A stretch of DNA of 61,190 bases. Origin: Purshia tridentata. Its lineage: Eukaryota; Streptophyta; Magnoliopsida; Rosales; Rosaceae. The stretch is taken from contig QANT01004081.1 of the NCBI GenBank assembly GCA_003254885.1, forward strand, positions 1 through 61,190, in the 5' to 3' direction. The position numbers were made by a program, and so were the translations under genes. Position 1 is the stretch's first letter; every line of letters starts with the position of its first letter. The notes beneath the pieces are model-generated. The model saw only the letters and a program-made list of their open reading frames with translations, had not been told where the DNA came from and did no database searches. Below, piece by piece: positions 47,600 through 60,756 of this stretch.

Positions 47600-50500
47600 A
47601 TGGCCCAAATCGAAACCCTAGGTATAGTTCAAGACATCGAAACCCTCGTCTCCGATCACCTTCAAGTGGTACCTCTCAATCTCTTAATTTTTTCTTATTG
47701 TTCATATTTCTGTAATTGTTCGCTAATTTCACTTTAATCTCTCTGCATGTCCCATCAGTTTGCAGTATCAATTTTATTTAATTTTTCTCTGTCATTATGG
47801 AGCTAGCTCTTACAAGGGTTTTGCTCAATTTGTCTTGGTTTACACTAATTTACTGATTTTCTTACTAAATTTGTTTGGTGTCTGCCATACGAAATACCCT
47901 TTTGGATCATTGACTTGCCTTACCAAGCTGAAAAAATAATTTTGTGGATATAATAATGGGTTAGGTTGCAGAAGTGCAATAAGCTAGGGAACACTCAATT
48001 TAATGTGGAGATTCCATTGTGACTTGTGTTTTTAGTTGAATAGAGATAGTGCTTAAATATGTTAAAACTGAAAAAAGAAAATTTTCGCTGGAAGATGAGT
48101 TGATATGTGTTTAACCTCACAGAAATTCATAATATTGGCTAAAGATATTTTCAATTCTGAGGTGTGTTATAGGTTAACTACAAATGGCTGAGTCGGAATT
48201 ACTTGGTGTCTTCCGATGCTGCAAAGAGGTAGGAACTGTCTTCAAAGCTTCTAGATTGCAGTTCTGTTTACAAGTAACTGAAAGTTGTAATATATAGGCT
48301 GCTCCAGGAGTTTGTTGCAAAACATGGAAATGGGTTGGAAGTGGTTTATGTTTTGGCTGGCTGGTTGAAGAACGATCCTTTGACGTACAATACAAGGCTT
48401 GTTTCTGGGCCTAAACTTGCAGGTAACATTTAATGGTAGAATATTGTGTACATTGACTTATGCTGGTATATTTTTCAATCTATATCAGAGAGGTAAGGAT
48501 ATCAATTATAACTTTTTGGAATGTTATTGATGCTATCATATCTTTGAACTTATCCATCCTTTCATGGGCCTTAGAACAACAGTGATTTCGCTTTGTTGAA
48601 TAATAAATGTCTGAAATTTGATGCCTTTTCTTGGTCTTTCTTGTTATTAAACATTGGGAAAGTGGAAATATTATGGTATTCATTTCTTTCAGCTTTTATG
48701 CAGAAGTAAAACAAGAATTTGATGGCAACTGCTCAGTTCAAGTTTATAGCGTGCAAGCTTGCATCCCGAAGGATCCAGCTACATTGTGGAATACTGAATT
48801 TGTACAAGCCGAGGAGCTCTTTAAGCAGGCTCCAATGGTTGAAAATTGCTGGAGAGACAACAGGTAAATTGCCTTCTATTTTACTCCTGTATATGCATGG
48901 TCTGCTTTGTTTTTCAGAAAATTGAGACTTTAGGAAGTTGTGGTGCCTTTACAATATTTGGAGTGACTATTTCTTTGATTGTTGTTTGTTTGAGAGATTT
49001 AATTCCTTACTATGAAGCACCTTTATGGTGTTCTTCAAGTCTGGTGAATCTGAATTGTTGCTTTTTTCCAGCTCGGTAATATCAGATTACTTGATAGTTT
49101 GACCTTTTATTCATTGGGAAAGAAGAAGAATATAAACAAAAATGATTTCAGTACAAGTATTTAATTTACTTGGCTGATTTTAGGTTTATTAAGCTTATCA
49201 CCTTTTCATTATCATAAAGAAAATGTCTAGATTAGTAGTTGAAAATGATCTATCACTGTATGCTCTTGACTTTAAAAAGAAGAAATTGACTTTTGAATAA
49301 TGTATTTTCATCCTAAGGTAATATGTTTCTTTTTTTCTGGTTGGGGGTTCCCAAAATTGCATTCTTGTTGCATAAGATATTCCAGAATTCTGAAACTTTT
49401 ATAAGATGTTTTTTGGATTTTATATTTTACAAAGTACTAAAGTAAGAAAATATGTTTTGGGACTTCTGTTTTCAGCAATCTTGCATGGTCAAATGTTATA
49501 TTCTGTGTGGTAGTTGTTCCATTCATATTTGTGTTCCCTTTGCTTGAATTTAGTATGTTTTAGTAACATAAAGAGATTTGTATTCATATGTGATATTTTG
49601 GCTTTGTTTCCTTGATTCTCAATATGCTTCGTCAGGTTCTGTGGCATTTCCAATTCCTTTGTTAAGTATAATGTAGAGGGAGCACAATTGAGCATTGAAG
49701 CTCTGCATCTCAAAACCAAAGTAGTCATAGGGCCATCGGAAAGTAATTTAGCTCATCAAAATATTGCAGTTCCAAAACATCTGCAGAATAAAGGACATCA
49801 TTCTAGCCCAAAAATTGGTTTACAGGCTCCCAATGTGGTAAAAGATGTCAAAAGTGAAAGCAATGGAACAGGAGTTATTGATCAGGCTAACAAACCTCCT
49901 GCAGACAAAGAAAAAGTTCCCCCAATGCCTGCTAACAAAAAGAAAGTCCAGAATGATAAGAGCTCTTCTGCTTCTGGAGGTTCACTGGCGAATATGTGGG
50001 GTCGTGCATCTGTGAAGTCAAAGTCAAATGCTCCAGCAGAAAACAATAATTTCATTGCTAATCACACTGGTGGGTTTCCATTTTGCTTTATCTTAAGCAG
50101 CTCATAAAATTTTACATTTTACCGTCACGACCATGATGGATAAGCTGGGAATTTAAAATTCTTTGAGAAGCATTTTAGAAGCAATGGATGTTTTATGTGC
50201 TCAATAATTGTATTACTCTCTGAAATATTTCTTTGTATCCTTTTGCCACTTCAGGGGCTAGTGCAGAGGCTCAAATTTGCGCCCAAGAAGCAGTACCGGA
50301 CGTCAGCAGTGACGATGATGGTCAAGATGTCAATTTTAAAAGAGCTTCCAATGGTGAAGGCAGTAGGAAAAGAAGGGTTGTCTTTGATTTCTCAGATGAT
50401 GATGAAGATGCAGTTGATTTAGCATCACCAGATAATTCAAAGGGGCAATCATGTCAGGATCTGAAAGAAAGTAGCATGGTTTTGGTTACAGAGAGAACCA

Positions 50501-51530
50501 ATTTGAACTTTGATGAGCAGGTAGAAGATAAACCAAAGGTTAAGGAAGAGATATCAGTTGATGGAGAACCTAACCAACCTTTCAGAGAAGATTCTTCAGT
50601 AGTCAGCAAAGAGAGAAATTCTGGGATGCCCCTTACAGAGAAGACACATAGCTGTGTTACTGAAAAAGATGTGAAGAAAATGGATAAATTGACTAATGCT
50701 GCTCCAAGTTCACCTAAAAGAAAAAAGGTTTTGAAGACGCTGATTGATGAACGTGGAAGAGAAGGTACACGGGTTTAATTTTCAACAAATCCCATTTGCA
50801 GTACTTTACTTGGCAATTCAACCAAATATAATATATTTAATAACTATTTGTAAGTAATTTTTTCTATGGATGATTCCCAGGTCATCTCTTTTGGTACTGC
50901 TGACTCCTTGAATTTTTTTCTTACACATGTTTAATATTAATATTATTATGGGCTTCTGTATCTCTTTGTTAAAACAAACCATGTCTTTCTTTTTATCTAT
51001 TATTTATTCTTTTAATCTAATGTCCACAGTGACTGAGGTAATCTGGGAGGGAAAGGAGACAGAAGCAAAGAAAGCTGACACCAGTATAGTTAAGAAAGCT
51101 GATAATACAGTTGCCAGTGCTGTTAACAGGTATTTTCTTTCTTTTTTTCTTGGATAAGAGGATTAACAGGTTAATTTAGTTCTTTCTTGTTATCATTTCT
51201 GTTTTATCCATGTTACTTGTGTTATTTAATAAAGATCAGTCCACTTGACTTGTTAGTTAGTTTTAAATTTTAAATTAGCATTGCAAAAACTTCACTAGAC
51301 TATACTTCTTTTATGCCAACATCTTCATTTCACTAATTTTTTCTTGCTCAAGTTTTAGTGCCTGGTGACTGAACTCTAAATGTTGGAATTATTGATCCAG
51401 GCCTCCTGCAGCTAAGAAGTCAGTGGGAAACACTGCTCCAACAAATCCAGTTGGCAAAGTGGGAAGCAAGAAAGGAGGAAACAAGGATCCTAAGCAAGGC
51501 AATATTCTTTCATTCTTCAAGAAGGTCTAA
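47600..51530 (+). CDS. POLD3: DNA polymerase delta subunit 3 (p66/p68-like)
   Basis: Accessory subunit of the lagging-strand polymerase, bridging the catalytic core and PCNA in the nucleus. Eight exons encode 527 aa: 47600-47668, 48173-48228, 48298-48422, 48704-48863, 49636-50069, 50255-50764, 51030-51129, 51401-51530. All junctions are GT-AG and in phase. The N-terminal 150 residues form the conserved domain (YKWLSRNYLVSSDAAKRLL, VYVLAGWLKND, VYSVQACIPKDP, FCGISNSFVKYN). The middle is long, Ser/Lys/Asp-rich and disordered, with SSDDDGQD and FSDDDEDAV acidic patches and basic clusters such as SRKRR and SPKRKK (possible nuclear localisation signals). The C-terminus is a PCNA-interacting PIP box, QGNILSFF, followed by KKV. 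The short first exon starts at the only suitable ATG (MAQIETLGIVQD). Confidence 0.92.
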
Positions 51531-52564
51531 GGAATTCTTCAGAGCTCAAGTATGCCTGCAGAAGAACTCTGATTACCTGGTCCTTATAAATTCAAAATTC
51601 CAGTAGGATAATATAGGTTTTTGAGTTGGTTAAATCTCGCCTTTGCTTTGTGGTTTGGGGGAGTCAGGGGATCTAGGTGGGGTACATTGTTCTTAAATCT
51701 TGTTTTATTTTCAAAGATGAGAGTGGAGAGTGTTTGCTTTTCTTCTCTGCTGCTAATCTAAAGGCTCGAATGTGTATATTCTGTTCTCTTGGATTTATAC
51801 TCTTGATTAATCAGAATCTTTAGGGTACCTTCTAAGTTGATGTTGCATTAGCATGAGTGCAGCATGATGCCATTTAGCATAATTGGATCATTTATGTTAG
51901 TGAATGGCTACAGAAATGAAAATGTTTTTTTTTTAAGAATATGATCCCCATTTGAAAGAAATGAAATAATTTGTAGCAGCAAAACCAAATCACTGTCTTC
52001 CTGCAATCAGCCAAGCAAACATATAACTTCATCATATGGAGTCGAATAAAGTGTTTCCACTTCAAAATTGACATAAAAGTCATGGGCAGTCTGTTCATTA
52101 CATACCCTCGCTCGGATTCATTTTTCCCTTAAAATTTTTAATGAAAGCCAAAGAAGTGCAAGGAAGCCTGTAAAGTATCTTGGGAGCAGATCTCATGGTA
52201 TAGACTACAAAGATTAATAACTTGAAGAGGACCGGTTTAACTTTCAATTGACAGTTGGGACTTTTAAGGATAAGAAGGTATTTAGTGCCTCTCTGAAAAA
52301 AGCCAAAGCCAAAATTGGGATTCTCTATGTGCCTTAATTACAAGCAGAGGTCTAAAACTAGAATGGCGCGCCACTTTTCAAATGTAGCCGTTGCTTTTCA
52401 AATGACATATTTTCTTTCCCAACATCAATCAAGCCGGCTAGTTTGGGGGGACAAAAGTGTCATTTACCCACTAAAAACTTCTGTATAAATAATTTGAGCT
52501 TCCCTTCATTCTTTTTCTCACAAATTATCTCCTTCTCTGCTACCCTTTTCATCAACAACTAGAA
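51531..52564. other. Intergenic between POLD3 and the hAT relic
   Basis: POLD3 3' UTR, then sequence with no recognised gene. If the transposon ends lie in this stretch I could not identify terminal inverted repeats by eye. Confidence 0.5.
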
Positions 52565-54379
52565 GTGACTAAAAGTACTCAATCATCTCTTCAAAGCTGT
52601 GCAAGATATTTTCTGTATCTGTTGATTTTGGAACTTGAGAACATGGATGATGGTGAATTCCATGAAAATGATAATGATACAGAAGTTAGTCAAACTGGGT
52701 CAAGTTGCATATCAACTTTTATGTACTCTCAATACAAAGTGAGAGAAGGTTTGGCCAAATACGTTACTTCAACTGAGCAACTTTTTACTTCTGCTAATCA
52801 TGTTAGATTTGAAAGGTTCATTGAAGAATATATGCAACCTGAATATTGTAGTGTTCCCCTAAATACCATTAGAGGTGACTGCTTGAAAGCTTTTAATCAA
52901 ATGAAAAACAAGTTGTTATCTGAACTTTCCAGTCTCAATAGTTCAATTTCTTTTACTTCTAATTTTTGGAGTAGTAGTGATAATAGACTTGGTTTTATTT
53001 GTGTTACTGCACATTTTATTGATTCTGATTGGATGTTGCAAAAGAGAATTATTGCTTTTCGTATGATAGAATACCCTCGTAATGATAATGCCATATTTCA
53101 ATGCATGATGGATATATTTAGGGAATATTTAATTGATGATAAAGTTTTCAGTATTACTTTTGATGATGTTATTTATAATGATGCCATCATTGACATGTTT
53201 AAAATTACTTTTCAACCTCCTTATGGTGGTCAATGTTTTTATATGAAATGTTTGTGTCATATGATTAATTTGATTGTACAAGAAGGCTTGAAATTGATGG
53301 AAACCCATATAGAAAAAATTAGGGAGGCTATTCTTTATTTTGCTTCCTCTCCTGCCAGGCAACAAGAATTTTCTGCTTTATGTGAATCTCTTGGTTTGAA
53401 ATGTAGAAAGTTTAAACCTGACGTGAACACTCATTGGAATTCTACTGTTCTCATGTTACAATCTTGTGTGAACTACAATGCTGTGATCAGTGATTTTTAC
53501 AATGTTTTAAAGGGTGGTAGCAATATTTTATGTGAAAAAGATTGGGAAATTAGTTTTGTTTTTATGGAATTTTTGAAAGTTTTTTATTATACTACATTCT
53601 CGTTGAATTCAAATGTTTACTCTCCCACTTCTTGTGATGGTCTTGATCTTTTGTATAGTATTAGTGTTACATTTTCTAAGCACAGATGTCATTCAGGGTT
53701 TAAAGCAATTCATGAAGTAATGGAATCAAAATTCAAAAATTACTGTGAGTGCATGTTGCCTAATTTCTGTTTGGCTGCAGCAATGAACCCTAGAGTTAAA
53801 GTGTTTGGTGTGGGACTGATGTTAGATGAAATTTCTTAAAATTTAAGCATGCCATTGAACATAGATGCCAAAGCTGTTGAGGTTTTGTTGCATGACCTTT
53901 ATAAGGTTTATGAATCCAAATTTGCAAACAAAACAAAACCCACTACTGATAGTAATGACAGAAGACTGAATGCTATTGCTATGTTTCGAGAACGTCGGAG
54001 ACAAATAGAAGCAGCTGCCTTCCCCACTGAAGTTCACAAATATTTGGAAGTTGATTATGCAGCCTACATGACTGAACAAGAGTACGATAATTTTGATATC
54101 TTGGTTTAGTGGAAAGTAAATAAAGGGAAATTTTCTGTGTTTTCTATAATGGCACGTGATATACTAACAACTCAAGTGTCTGCATTGGCATCTGACTTTG
54201 TTTTTAGTACTTCAGGTAAGCAGGTCTTGGACCATAAGAGAAGCATGCAACCTCCAAAAATCTTGGATTGTGTTTTTTGCATCAAGGACTGGGAAGATGC
54301 ACGACTTAGAACTCAAAGCTGGACAGATGACATGGCTGAGTATTTTGCAGATTTAGATCGAAACAATGATGATCAATGA
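52565..54379 (+). pseudogene. hAT-family transposase relic (zinc-finger BED/RICESLEEPER-like)
   Basis: One reading frame runs the whole length, interrupted by only two stops: TAA at 53837-53839 and TAG at 54107-54109. The second looks like a Trp codon turned to stop in the conserved WWK block (FDILV-stop-WKVNKGKF). Recognisable parts are the hAT catalytic-core region (FTSNFWSSSDNRLGFICVTAH, CLCHMINLIVQEGL, THWNSTVLML), a DUF4413-like region (about residues 310-380) and the C-terminal dimerisation domain (IMARDILTTQVSALASDFVF, a KRSMQPPK block and a CIKDWEDARLRTQ block). The N-terminal BED zinc finger is missing. The longest open part is 424 codons. It is a decayed mobile-element gene, not a host gene, unless transcription shows otherwise. 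Confidence 0.85.
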
Positions 54380-55286
54380 ATTATGAATTAGGTAAATGTT
54401 TATTTTTTGAAATTTATAAGGTTCGAGCAATGTTAATGATAGATGGTTGTGTGTGGAACTAGCTACTTTTATTTTTTGGGTTAGAGAACTGGAGGATGTA
54501 CTCAAAACAGATGCAATTTTAATTCTTACTTTTTCCTTCAAGCCCAATTATATTTTAAATTTCAATAATAAAGAAAATGAACATCATATTACTTTTTATC
54601 ATATATCTTCTATCCATTAGATAATTTATCCTCAACTTACTCTGTTTTAACTTTGGGGGTAATGGGGTCTGTTCAAGAACGTGAAGACCCAGCTCCATGT
54701 CAAGACTATGCTTTGCAAGGCCATCTGCTACAACATTCAAACAAAACGTCAGCTGAAAATTTGAACACCATTGTTGTATTCAAACATTCACCTGAAGTTT
54801 TGTTTGTGATAAGGGTTTCAACTTGTATTTGGTTTGGCGACTAAAACTGAGGATGATCAGCTAAAGATAATTGTAGTTGTATTCCATGACGATTTTTAAC
54901 TAAAGATATGCTTTCCATTAATTGGGACATGAAAAGGAACTGTGGAGATGCATTGCATTATTAGCGTCACCCATCCCATTTATAATTGAAACCCATCTTA
55001 ATTGTCAACTTATTTGCGCAAAGCATCATTTTCAACCTGCCACAATGTATGCCATTTTGAAGCAGTAAAAGGAAAATGCAGGGGGAGAGAGAGAGATTCA
55101 AACAGTTGTTGCATTCCCGTCCAACTAACCAAAGAAACTTACAACAAACTAAGAAGAATCCAAGTGAATGAAAATAAAAAAGCATAAGTGACGAACTCTA
55201 TTAAAGATATGGAAGAGAATGAGAGAACAATATACATGATTTACATTCAATCTTGTGCACAAATTTTGTTATATCCTCTCCTTGTG
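54380..55286. other. Intergenic between the hAT relic and the UBTD-like gene
   Basis: AT-rich. The part nearest 55286 is the likely 3' UTR of the minus-strand UBTD-like gene. Nothing else is recognised. Confidence 0.5.
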
Positions 55287-58200
55287 TTAATTTTCTCGAA
55301 TCAAGTTGGTTGGCTCACTCAAAACATACTTGGGTAGTTCATATTTTGCACCTGCAAGAAGTCATGTAAGGGCAAGCCAATAGGAATTTGAAGGTAACGG
55401 GAACACCAACACGTACATAAACTCATGACAAGGAATGCTTAGACAAGGTACTGATACTTTTAGCCCTTAAGCACAACATTAAGGTTTTTGGTAGAAAAAA
55501 AAAATCCTGCATAGCGCAGGAGTTTTTTGTGTGCAGCAAATAGTTCTGAAGAGAAGTGCAAATTGGATAATTACCTCTTTCATCATAGCAAACTGCCAAA
55601 TCAGCACTTTGAACAATGACCCCAGCACTGTCCACAATCGCTTGTCCAAGGGTTAGATCTGCTTCAGCAGCAGCTCGAAGCGCATCCCAAATCTCTAATG
55701 TCCAGGATTAGTGAAATTTATGTTTCAGATAACATGCGTGAATAATATGACACATGTTTTAAGAGAAGATATCTATAGTAGCAATGCAAAGTCAACCAAG
55801 AAACTGATTGTAAGAATCTCTTTTCTCAGCTTTTAGGGTTATGAAAACTAAACTTGATAAATGTTAAAGCAAAATGGGCTTCTTTTTGTGTGTGTGTGTG
55901 TTTCGAGATAAGCGTTATCCTAGGCCAAGTAAGTTGTACAGTGAAAAGAAAATGGCTCTTACTAAACTTTTTTCAGAAGTGTGTGATAACAACCAAAAGG
56001 AGAGAAAACTGCAAAGGTTGGGTGAATAGTGTAAACCTACAAAATTACTCCCTATCAACAGAATCAGCCATATCAAATAATTGAAAAGATTTGGGTTCAC
56101 TATTGCAGCATGGCATGAGGTGATATTGTGCTGAGTGGTGACTATCAATGAAGAAATTATTGAACTATATACAAAGCCTACCCTCCTTTTCAACCATTGT
56201 AGTCCATATAGTTTGTATTTCTATCCAATAATAAGCTATCACGTCCTTCCCATGATAACCAACACCGATTTTTTTTTTGTTTGTCAAACCAACACTATTG
56301 ACCTTCCCATGACCTTGTGGTGACATTGCATGTCACACGATGAAATCTATATTCCAATCTTGGTTCTCCACCTACCTCTGATTTGCCTTCATTTAACAAT
56401 TTATCCACACACGTCTTGACCTCATCCACTGACAAAAACTCATTTCAGTTACAAAATTTATATATACAATGTCCTATGTTACTCAATATACTATATACTA
56501 AGAATGCCAACAAAAACAAAATCAGTTGCTTGCAATTAAGACATTTCTTAGGTAAGCACTGGTTCCACATAATAAAAATCAAACTGAACTTTAAAAATGA
56601 TAAGCTCCCCCCACCCTCTTTCCAACTGAAAAGGGAAACACAAGCCAGAATAAGACTAAACTATGCTTAACTATACAGTTAAAACAACCATGCTTAGCCT
56701 CTTTTCATACAATGATTTATGAAAATTCTATTCCACTATATTATTGAGAATGTTCAGTCAAAACGAAGTTCAGGTGTCTTTAATATTCATTTCCATACAG
56801 ATTCATGAACTATTCCGGATGAACACAAATTTAATGGAACATTTATAATTTACAATCTCGTATGCAACTTCTCTATACCATCCTTGCACCTTATATGAGG
56901 ATCATTCAATTTCAATCAGTACATATCAACAATATCCACACCTGCAATTCATTGACCAATATACTTGGTGAGCACTTTTACGGAGATTCCCCAGATATCA
57001 AGTGTGCTATATCCAACTTAACACATTTCAAATTGACTTTTAATATAATTATTCTCCATAAGCATGTTAATATTCCTGCTCATTGTTGACTCAAATTATA
57101 ATTTAATCACCTTAAAAAAGGATAAAATTTAACTATTGTATCATTGTCATTTTATATATAACATGCCAACTTAGCTTTGCCTATAACCCAAAAGGCTGAT
57201 ATAGTAAATGAGTGTCGGTTACTAAGGGTCTTCAAATTACTATCCAAAGACATACTCTCTCAAGCCTCCTTTACTTCTTTGACAATCACAGTTCCCTTAC
57301 TACTTTCACCCATGTTATATTTTACATTTTATTATTTTTCACTCCATCCACTTATCAACTCACTCTTCTGATCCAGTAAGCTTTTAAATGTTCATTACAC
57401 ATGATCAAACCATCTAAAATGATTTTCCTTTGTCTTCTTGTTGATTAGTGCATCCCCCACCCTTCAGCAAGTTTTTTATCTTTCCTCATATTACCAATTA
57501 TTCATCTTAACACCTGAATCTGAACTGCCAACATCTAATACTTCTAGAAGCGGTAAATGATTGAAAAACTTGTGTGTTTAGTTTGTATATGAATGGTGTG
57601 AATGCGCAAAGAACAAATGGAAGCCCAAAAATTTCATCTACAAGAAAACCAGAAATAGAATTGTCAAAAAAAGAGAATATTTATCCTCAAACCCAATCAT
57701 CACCACAATTGAATGATACATCAACAAACAATTAGAATAAGCAGAAAGATTACTCCAACTTAGTCTGTGAATTTAACTCAAACAACTGAAAGGAAATCCT
57801 TCACGCATCAATTTATATAAATTCAAAGGAAATATTACCTTTCCTGCCTCCATAGTGAGGAGCAGTGTCCCAAAACTCTTCACGCATCTGCATGAGCTGG
57901 GCTTTTGTCAATGGCTGAGGATGCTTCCAAGGTTTTGGCTTCCGAATCTTTTTCAAAGCCCCTGTTTAATTTAAAAGTTCTAATTATTTCCTCTGCAGTT
58001 ACCAGTGGTTTAAAACTCAAACATCAAGTATCCATCACTTTTTCAATGCAAATTAAAAATAGTTGACATATGAATATATAAACAGGGTTTACTTATCAAA
58101 ATGGTAAGAACCTTATTCCATCAATCTGAAGCAGATGACAGATAAAACTACTCATTCTCTTTCCCTTGTTTTGCTCTTTTTTCCCAGTGAACTAAAAATA

Positions 58201-59261
58201 AATGCTTAGTATAACTACAAATCCCCATCCAATAATAAACCCAATCCATTCAATGAACCAGTATAAAAAGGAAAATTCTTGATTTTTCTAGATTAAGTGC
58301 AATGCCTTCCAAGTAATGCATTCGTAAGTTCGATAGGACCTATTTTTCCTTTCAGCTTCTTATCACAGTAACAAGCGCACAGCACATAAATGCATGCGGC
58401 TTCTGTGTATACTGATTTTCTGAATTTGGGACCTAAGAGAATAAACTCGTCTAATACTTTTCAATTTTGATCACATAAATGTTGAGCACAGTGACTGGAA
58501 AATAAATGCCAATAGGCACACATAGATTCTAAAATGTGAAAAAAAATAACACTAACAAAATTGTCTAAATCAAACAATGCCCAATGCGATAGTTGGCATA
58601 CATTTTAAGTCTGGCTTTTAAATTCACAGATTGAAGGTTCAAAACACATTAAGGCCTAAATCAATCTCTATAACCGCAATTATCAGATGTTTGTCTCTTC
58701 ATCTAAATACAATGACAGTGCCTAATCCTCTTTCTAACTCTATCTCCCAAAATGCGACTCTGGTTTCCCGTTTTGTTTTTTTCTTTCAAAACAATGCCAC
58801 ACCCTCATCCTTTTGAGCATTGGTTATTGAAATTTTCAAGCGAAACAATTTATTATCTATTCCCGCAATTGAACAGACAATAAAGCATATGAAATTTAAA
58901 AACTATACTACACTCTGATTTTGAAGCAATGAATTCATAAAAATTTGCAACAATAATTCATAAAAATCCAAGAAGATCTAAACAAAGTTCATTGATGCTC
59001 CGTTTGGATGCTGAGAAATTTTTACGGTAAAAGCAATGAATTCAGCAGTTTGAGTTTGCTGAGCTGAGCTAAGCTAATCCTTGTTCCTGCAAATCATAAT
59101 TATCTACAATCATCTCTTCAGAGATTTTATCTTTCATTTCCTGCGTTTTCTGAGCAGCCAAACCGTCGAAACCGAAAGAAAAAAAAAAAAGCCAGAGACA
59201 CAGAGAATGATAGAGTGACCTCACCGTCTCCTTTGCTCTGTGACGATCCAGCACAACCCAT
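55287..59261 (-). CDS. UBTD1/2-like ubiquitin-binding domain protein
   Basis: Small eukaryotic protein of 114 aa in four exons: 59261-59225, 57961-57839, 55694-55575, 55351-55287; all introns are GT-AG, phase 1. It starts MGCAGSSQSK, a strong N-myristoylation signal with an adjacent Cys for palmitoylation, so membrane attachment is likely. The rest is the UBTD N-terminal ubiquitin-binding domain: [40 protein letters not shown] and a LRAAAEADLTLGQAI block, ending with the YELPKYVLSEPTNLI stretch. Animal UBTD1/2 add a C-terminal ubiquitin-like domain, which is absent here. Introns of 1263, 2144 and 223 bp dominate the gene. The ATG at 59261 is chosen for the MGC start; an in-frame ATG at 59366 would abolish it. 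Confidence 0.92.
56257..56295 (-). mobile_element. Micro-insertion with 9-bp direct repeats
   Basis: AACCAACAC at 56257-56265 recurs at 56287-56295 around a 21-bp T-rich tract (CGA, ten T, GTTTGTCA). It lies within intron 2 of the UBTD-like gene. Confidence 0.55.
57180..57560 (-). mobile_element. LINE-type reverse transcriptase C-terminal relic
   Basis: On the minus strand, broken translation gives fragments such as IGNMRKDK and HFRWFDHVM, the order and spacing of the C-terminal part of plant non-LTR reverse transcriptases (MLRWM..., RNEDIR..., RLRWFGHV...). There are several frame changes and stops. It sits inside intron 2 of the UBTD-like gene, in the same orientation as that gene. Confidence 0.6.
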
Positions 59262-60750
59262 TCTACAGAGCGAGAGAGAAGCAAAAAGGAACAAATTGAA
59301 AGCTCGGAGAGAAGTAGAAGACGAAGAAGAAGTAGCTGTTTCAGCTTCAGCTTCGTTAAGACGCAAGCAAAGTCAAAAGGGGGGAGAGAGAGACCCGACC
59401 CGAGTTCCGGTGACAGTCCCTACGGGTTTTCCGGTGAGAAAGAGAGTTGTAATAGTGAAAATAGGGGCTTTATTAGATTTTCTTTTAGATTTTTACATTT
59501 AATTATGATTTAGTTAATATTATATATCAACAATGTGATTATGTGTCAATGACAGACAACATCTTCTACTCTTTTTTTTCTTTTTTCCGTGTGTGTGAGA
59601 GTGAGAGAGAGAGAGTGTGTGGTAATGGCTGTCACGTTATGGAGTTTGCAAGGACGGTCCTTTTTTTTTCCACTTTTGTAATTGTAGTGGCCAATGTTTA
59701 GCAACAAGACACTAATCAATCTATATTAGAATTAAAAATAGAATCTTCTATTTTTGTTGGATATATGAAAATGTTTTAATATCACTAGTATCATTTTAAA
59801 CTAATTTTAATATTCTCAATCAAAATATTATAATTTTATGTTTCTTAACAATTAGTTTGAATAACAATTGGTTGGATTTGTCCAATCTAATATGAGTTTG
59901 CTTTATTTGTTTGCTCAACTTCTTCTATTCATTCTTCTTTATAAAATTATACACCACACAACACCACGTTTATGTTTTTTGTTTGAGAAATTCTCAATGT
60001 CTATTTCTCGTCAATAATTTAAAAAGAGAATAAGATCATCTGCTAATATTTGTTGTGCTTATATTTAAAAGCATATTATTTTGATTTTCCAAATAAGGCA
60101 TTTTGAATTTAGAATATAAGATTTACATTAGAAATTAGATGATAAATCTCAATAGACTTTTACCTTTTCTATATTACACTGGTAGATTCTTAATCTGCTT
60201 TTCTTTTTTCAATCAAGCAAAAATCTTCAAAGTTTACATACCCATTTAATTTGTTGGTTGAACATTAATTGATTTTTGTTGTTGATGGCTTTTAATGCAG
60301 CTCATGGGTCATCAACTTTTTCTAAGCAAGTTCCTTTCCTTTTTTATTCTCCTAAAAATAGCAGATAATGGGAAATTTTCTATCCAGATCTCTATTCAAA
60401 TCAAGCCTTCTTTTGGAAGGCCAATAAGACAAAGACATCCCTTAAATTTTAGTGCATCCATCCATCACCCTCTTACAAATATCCACTCATTTATTATAAA
60501 CATGATTTTTCACCACACCAAGCCTAGAAGAGTAGAAGGCACTTTGTATTCTAATGAATTTACTCTTTCTCAAATTAGTATTATGCATTCATCAAATTTG
60601 CATATTAAATTTTAACGTATTATCTTATTTGTTCAAATTAAAACCCATAATTTTGGTAGAAAAGTTAGGACTCATTTTCGCTTCATATAATTATAAGGAT
60701 AAACTGCAATTTAGTATCTCAAGTTTGGGTCGAATTGCAAGTTGATACCT
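59262..60750. other. Intergenic region upstream of the UBTD-like gene
   Basis: The first 200 bases are the purine-rich promoter and leader of the UBTD-like gene. The rest is AT-rich. The open frame at 60295-60615 shows no domain or splice context and is not called. Confidence 0.55.
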
Positions 60751-60756
60751 CTAATT

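Noticed and set aside
53840..53848. Frameshift in the hAT relic near 53840
   Set aside because: The reading frames on both sides are the same; only an in-frame TAA separates them.
60295..60615. Open frame of 106 codons
   Set aside because: No recognisable domain, AT-rich, and no supporting promoter or splice signals.
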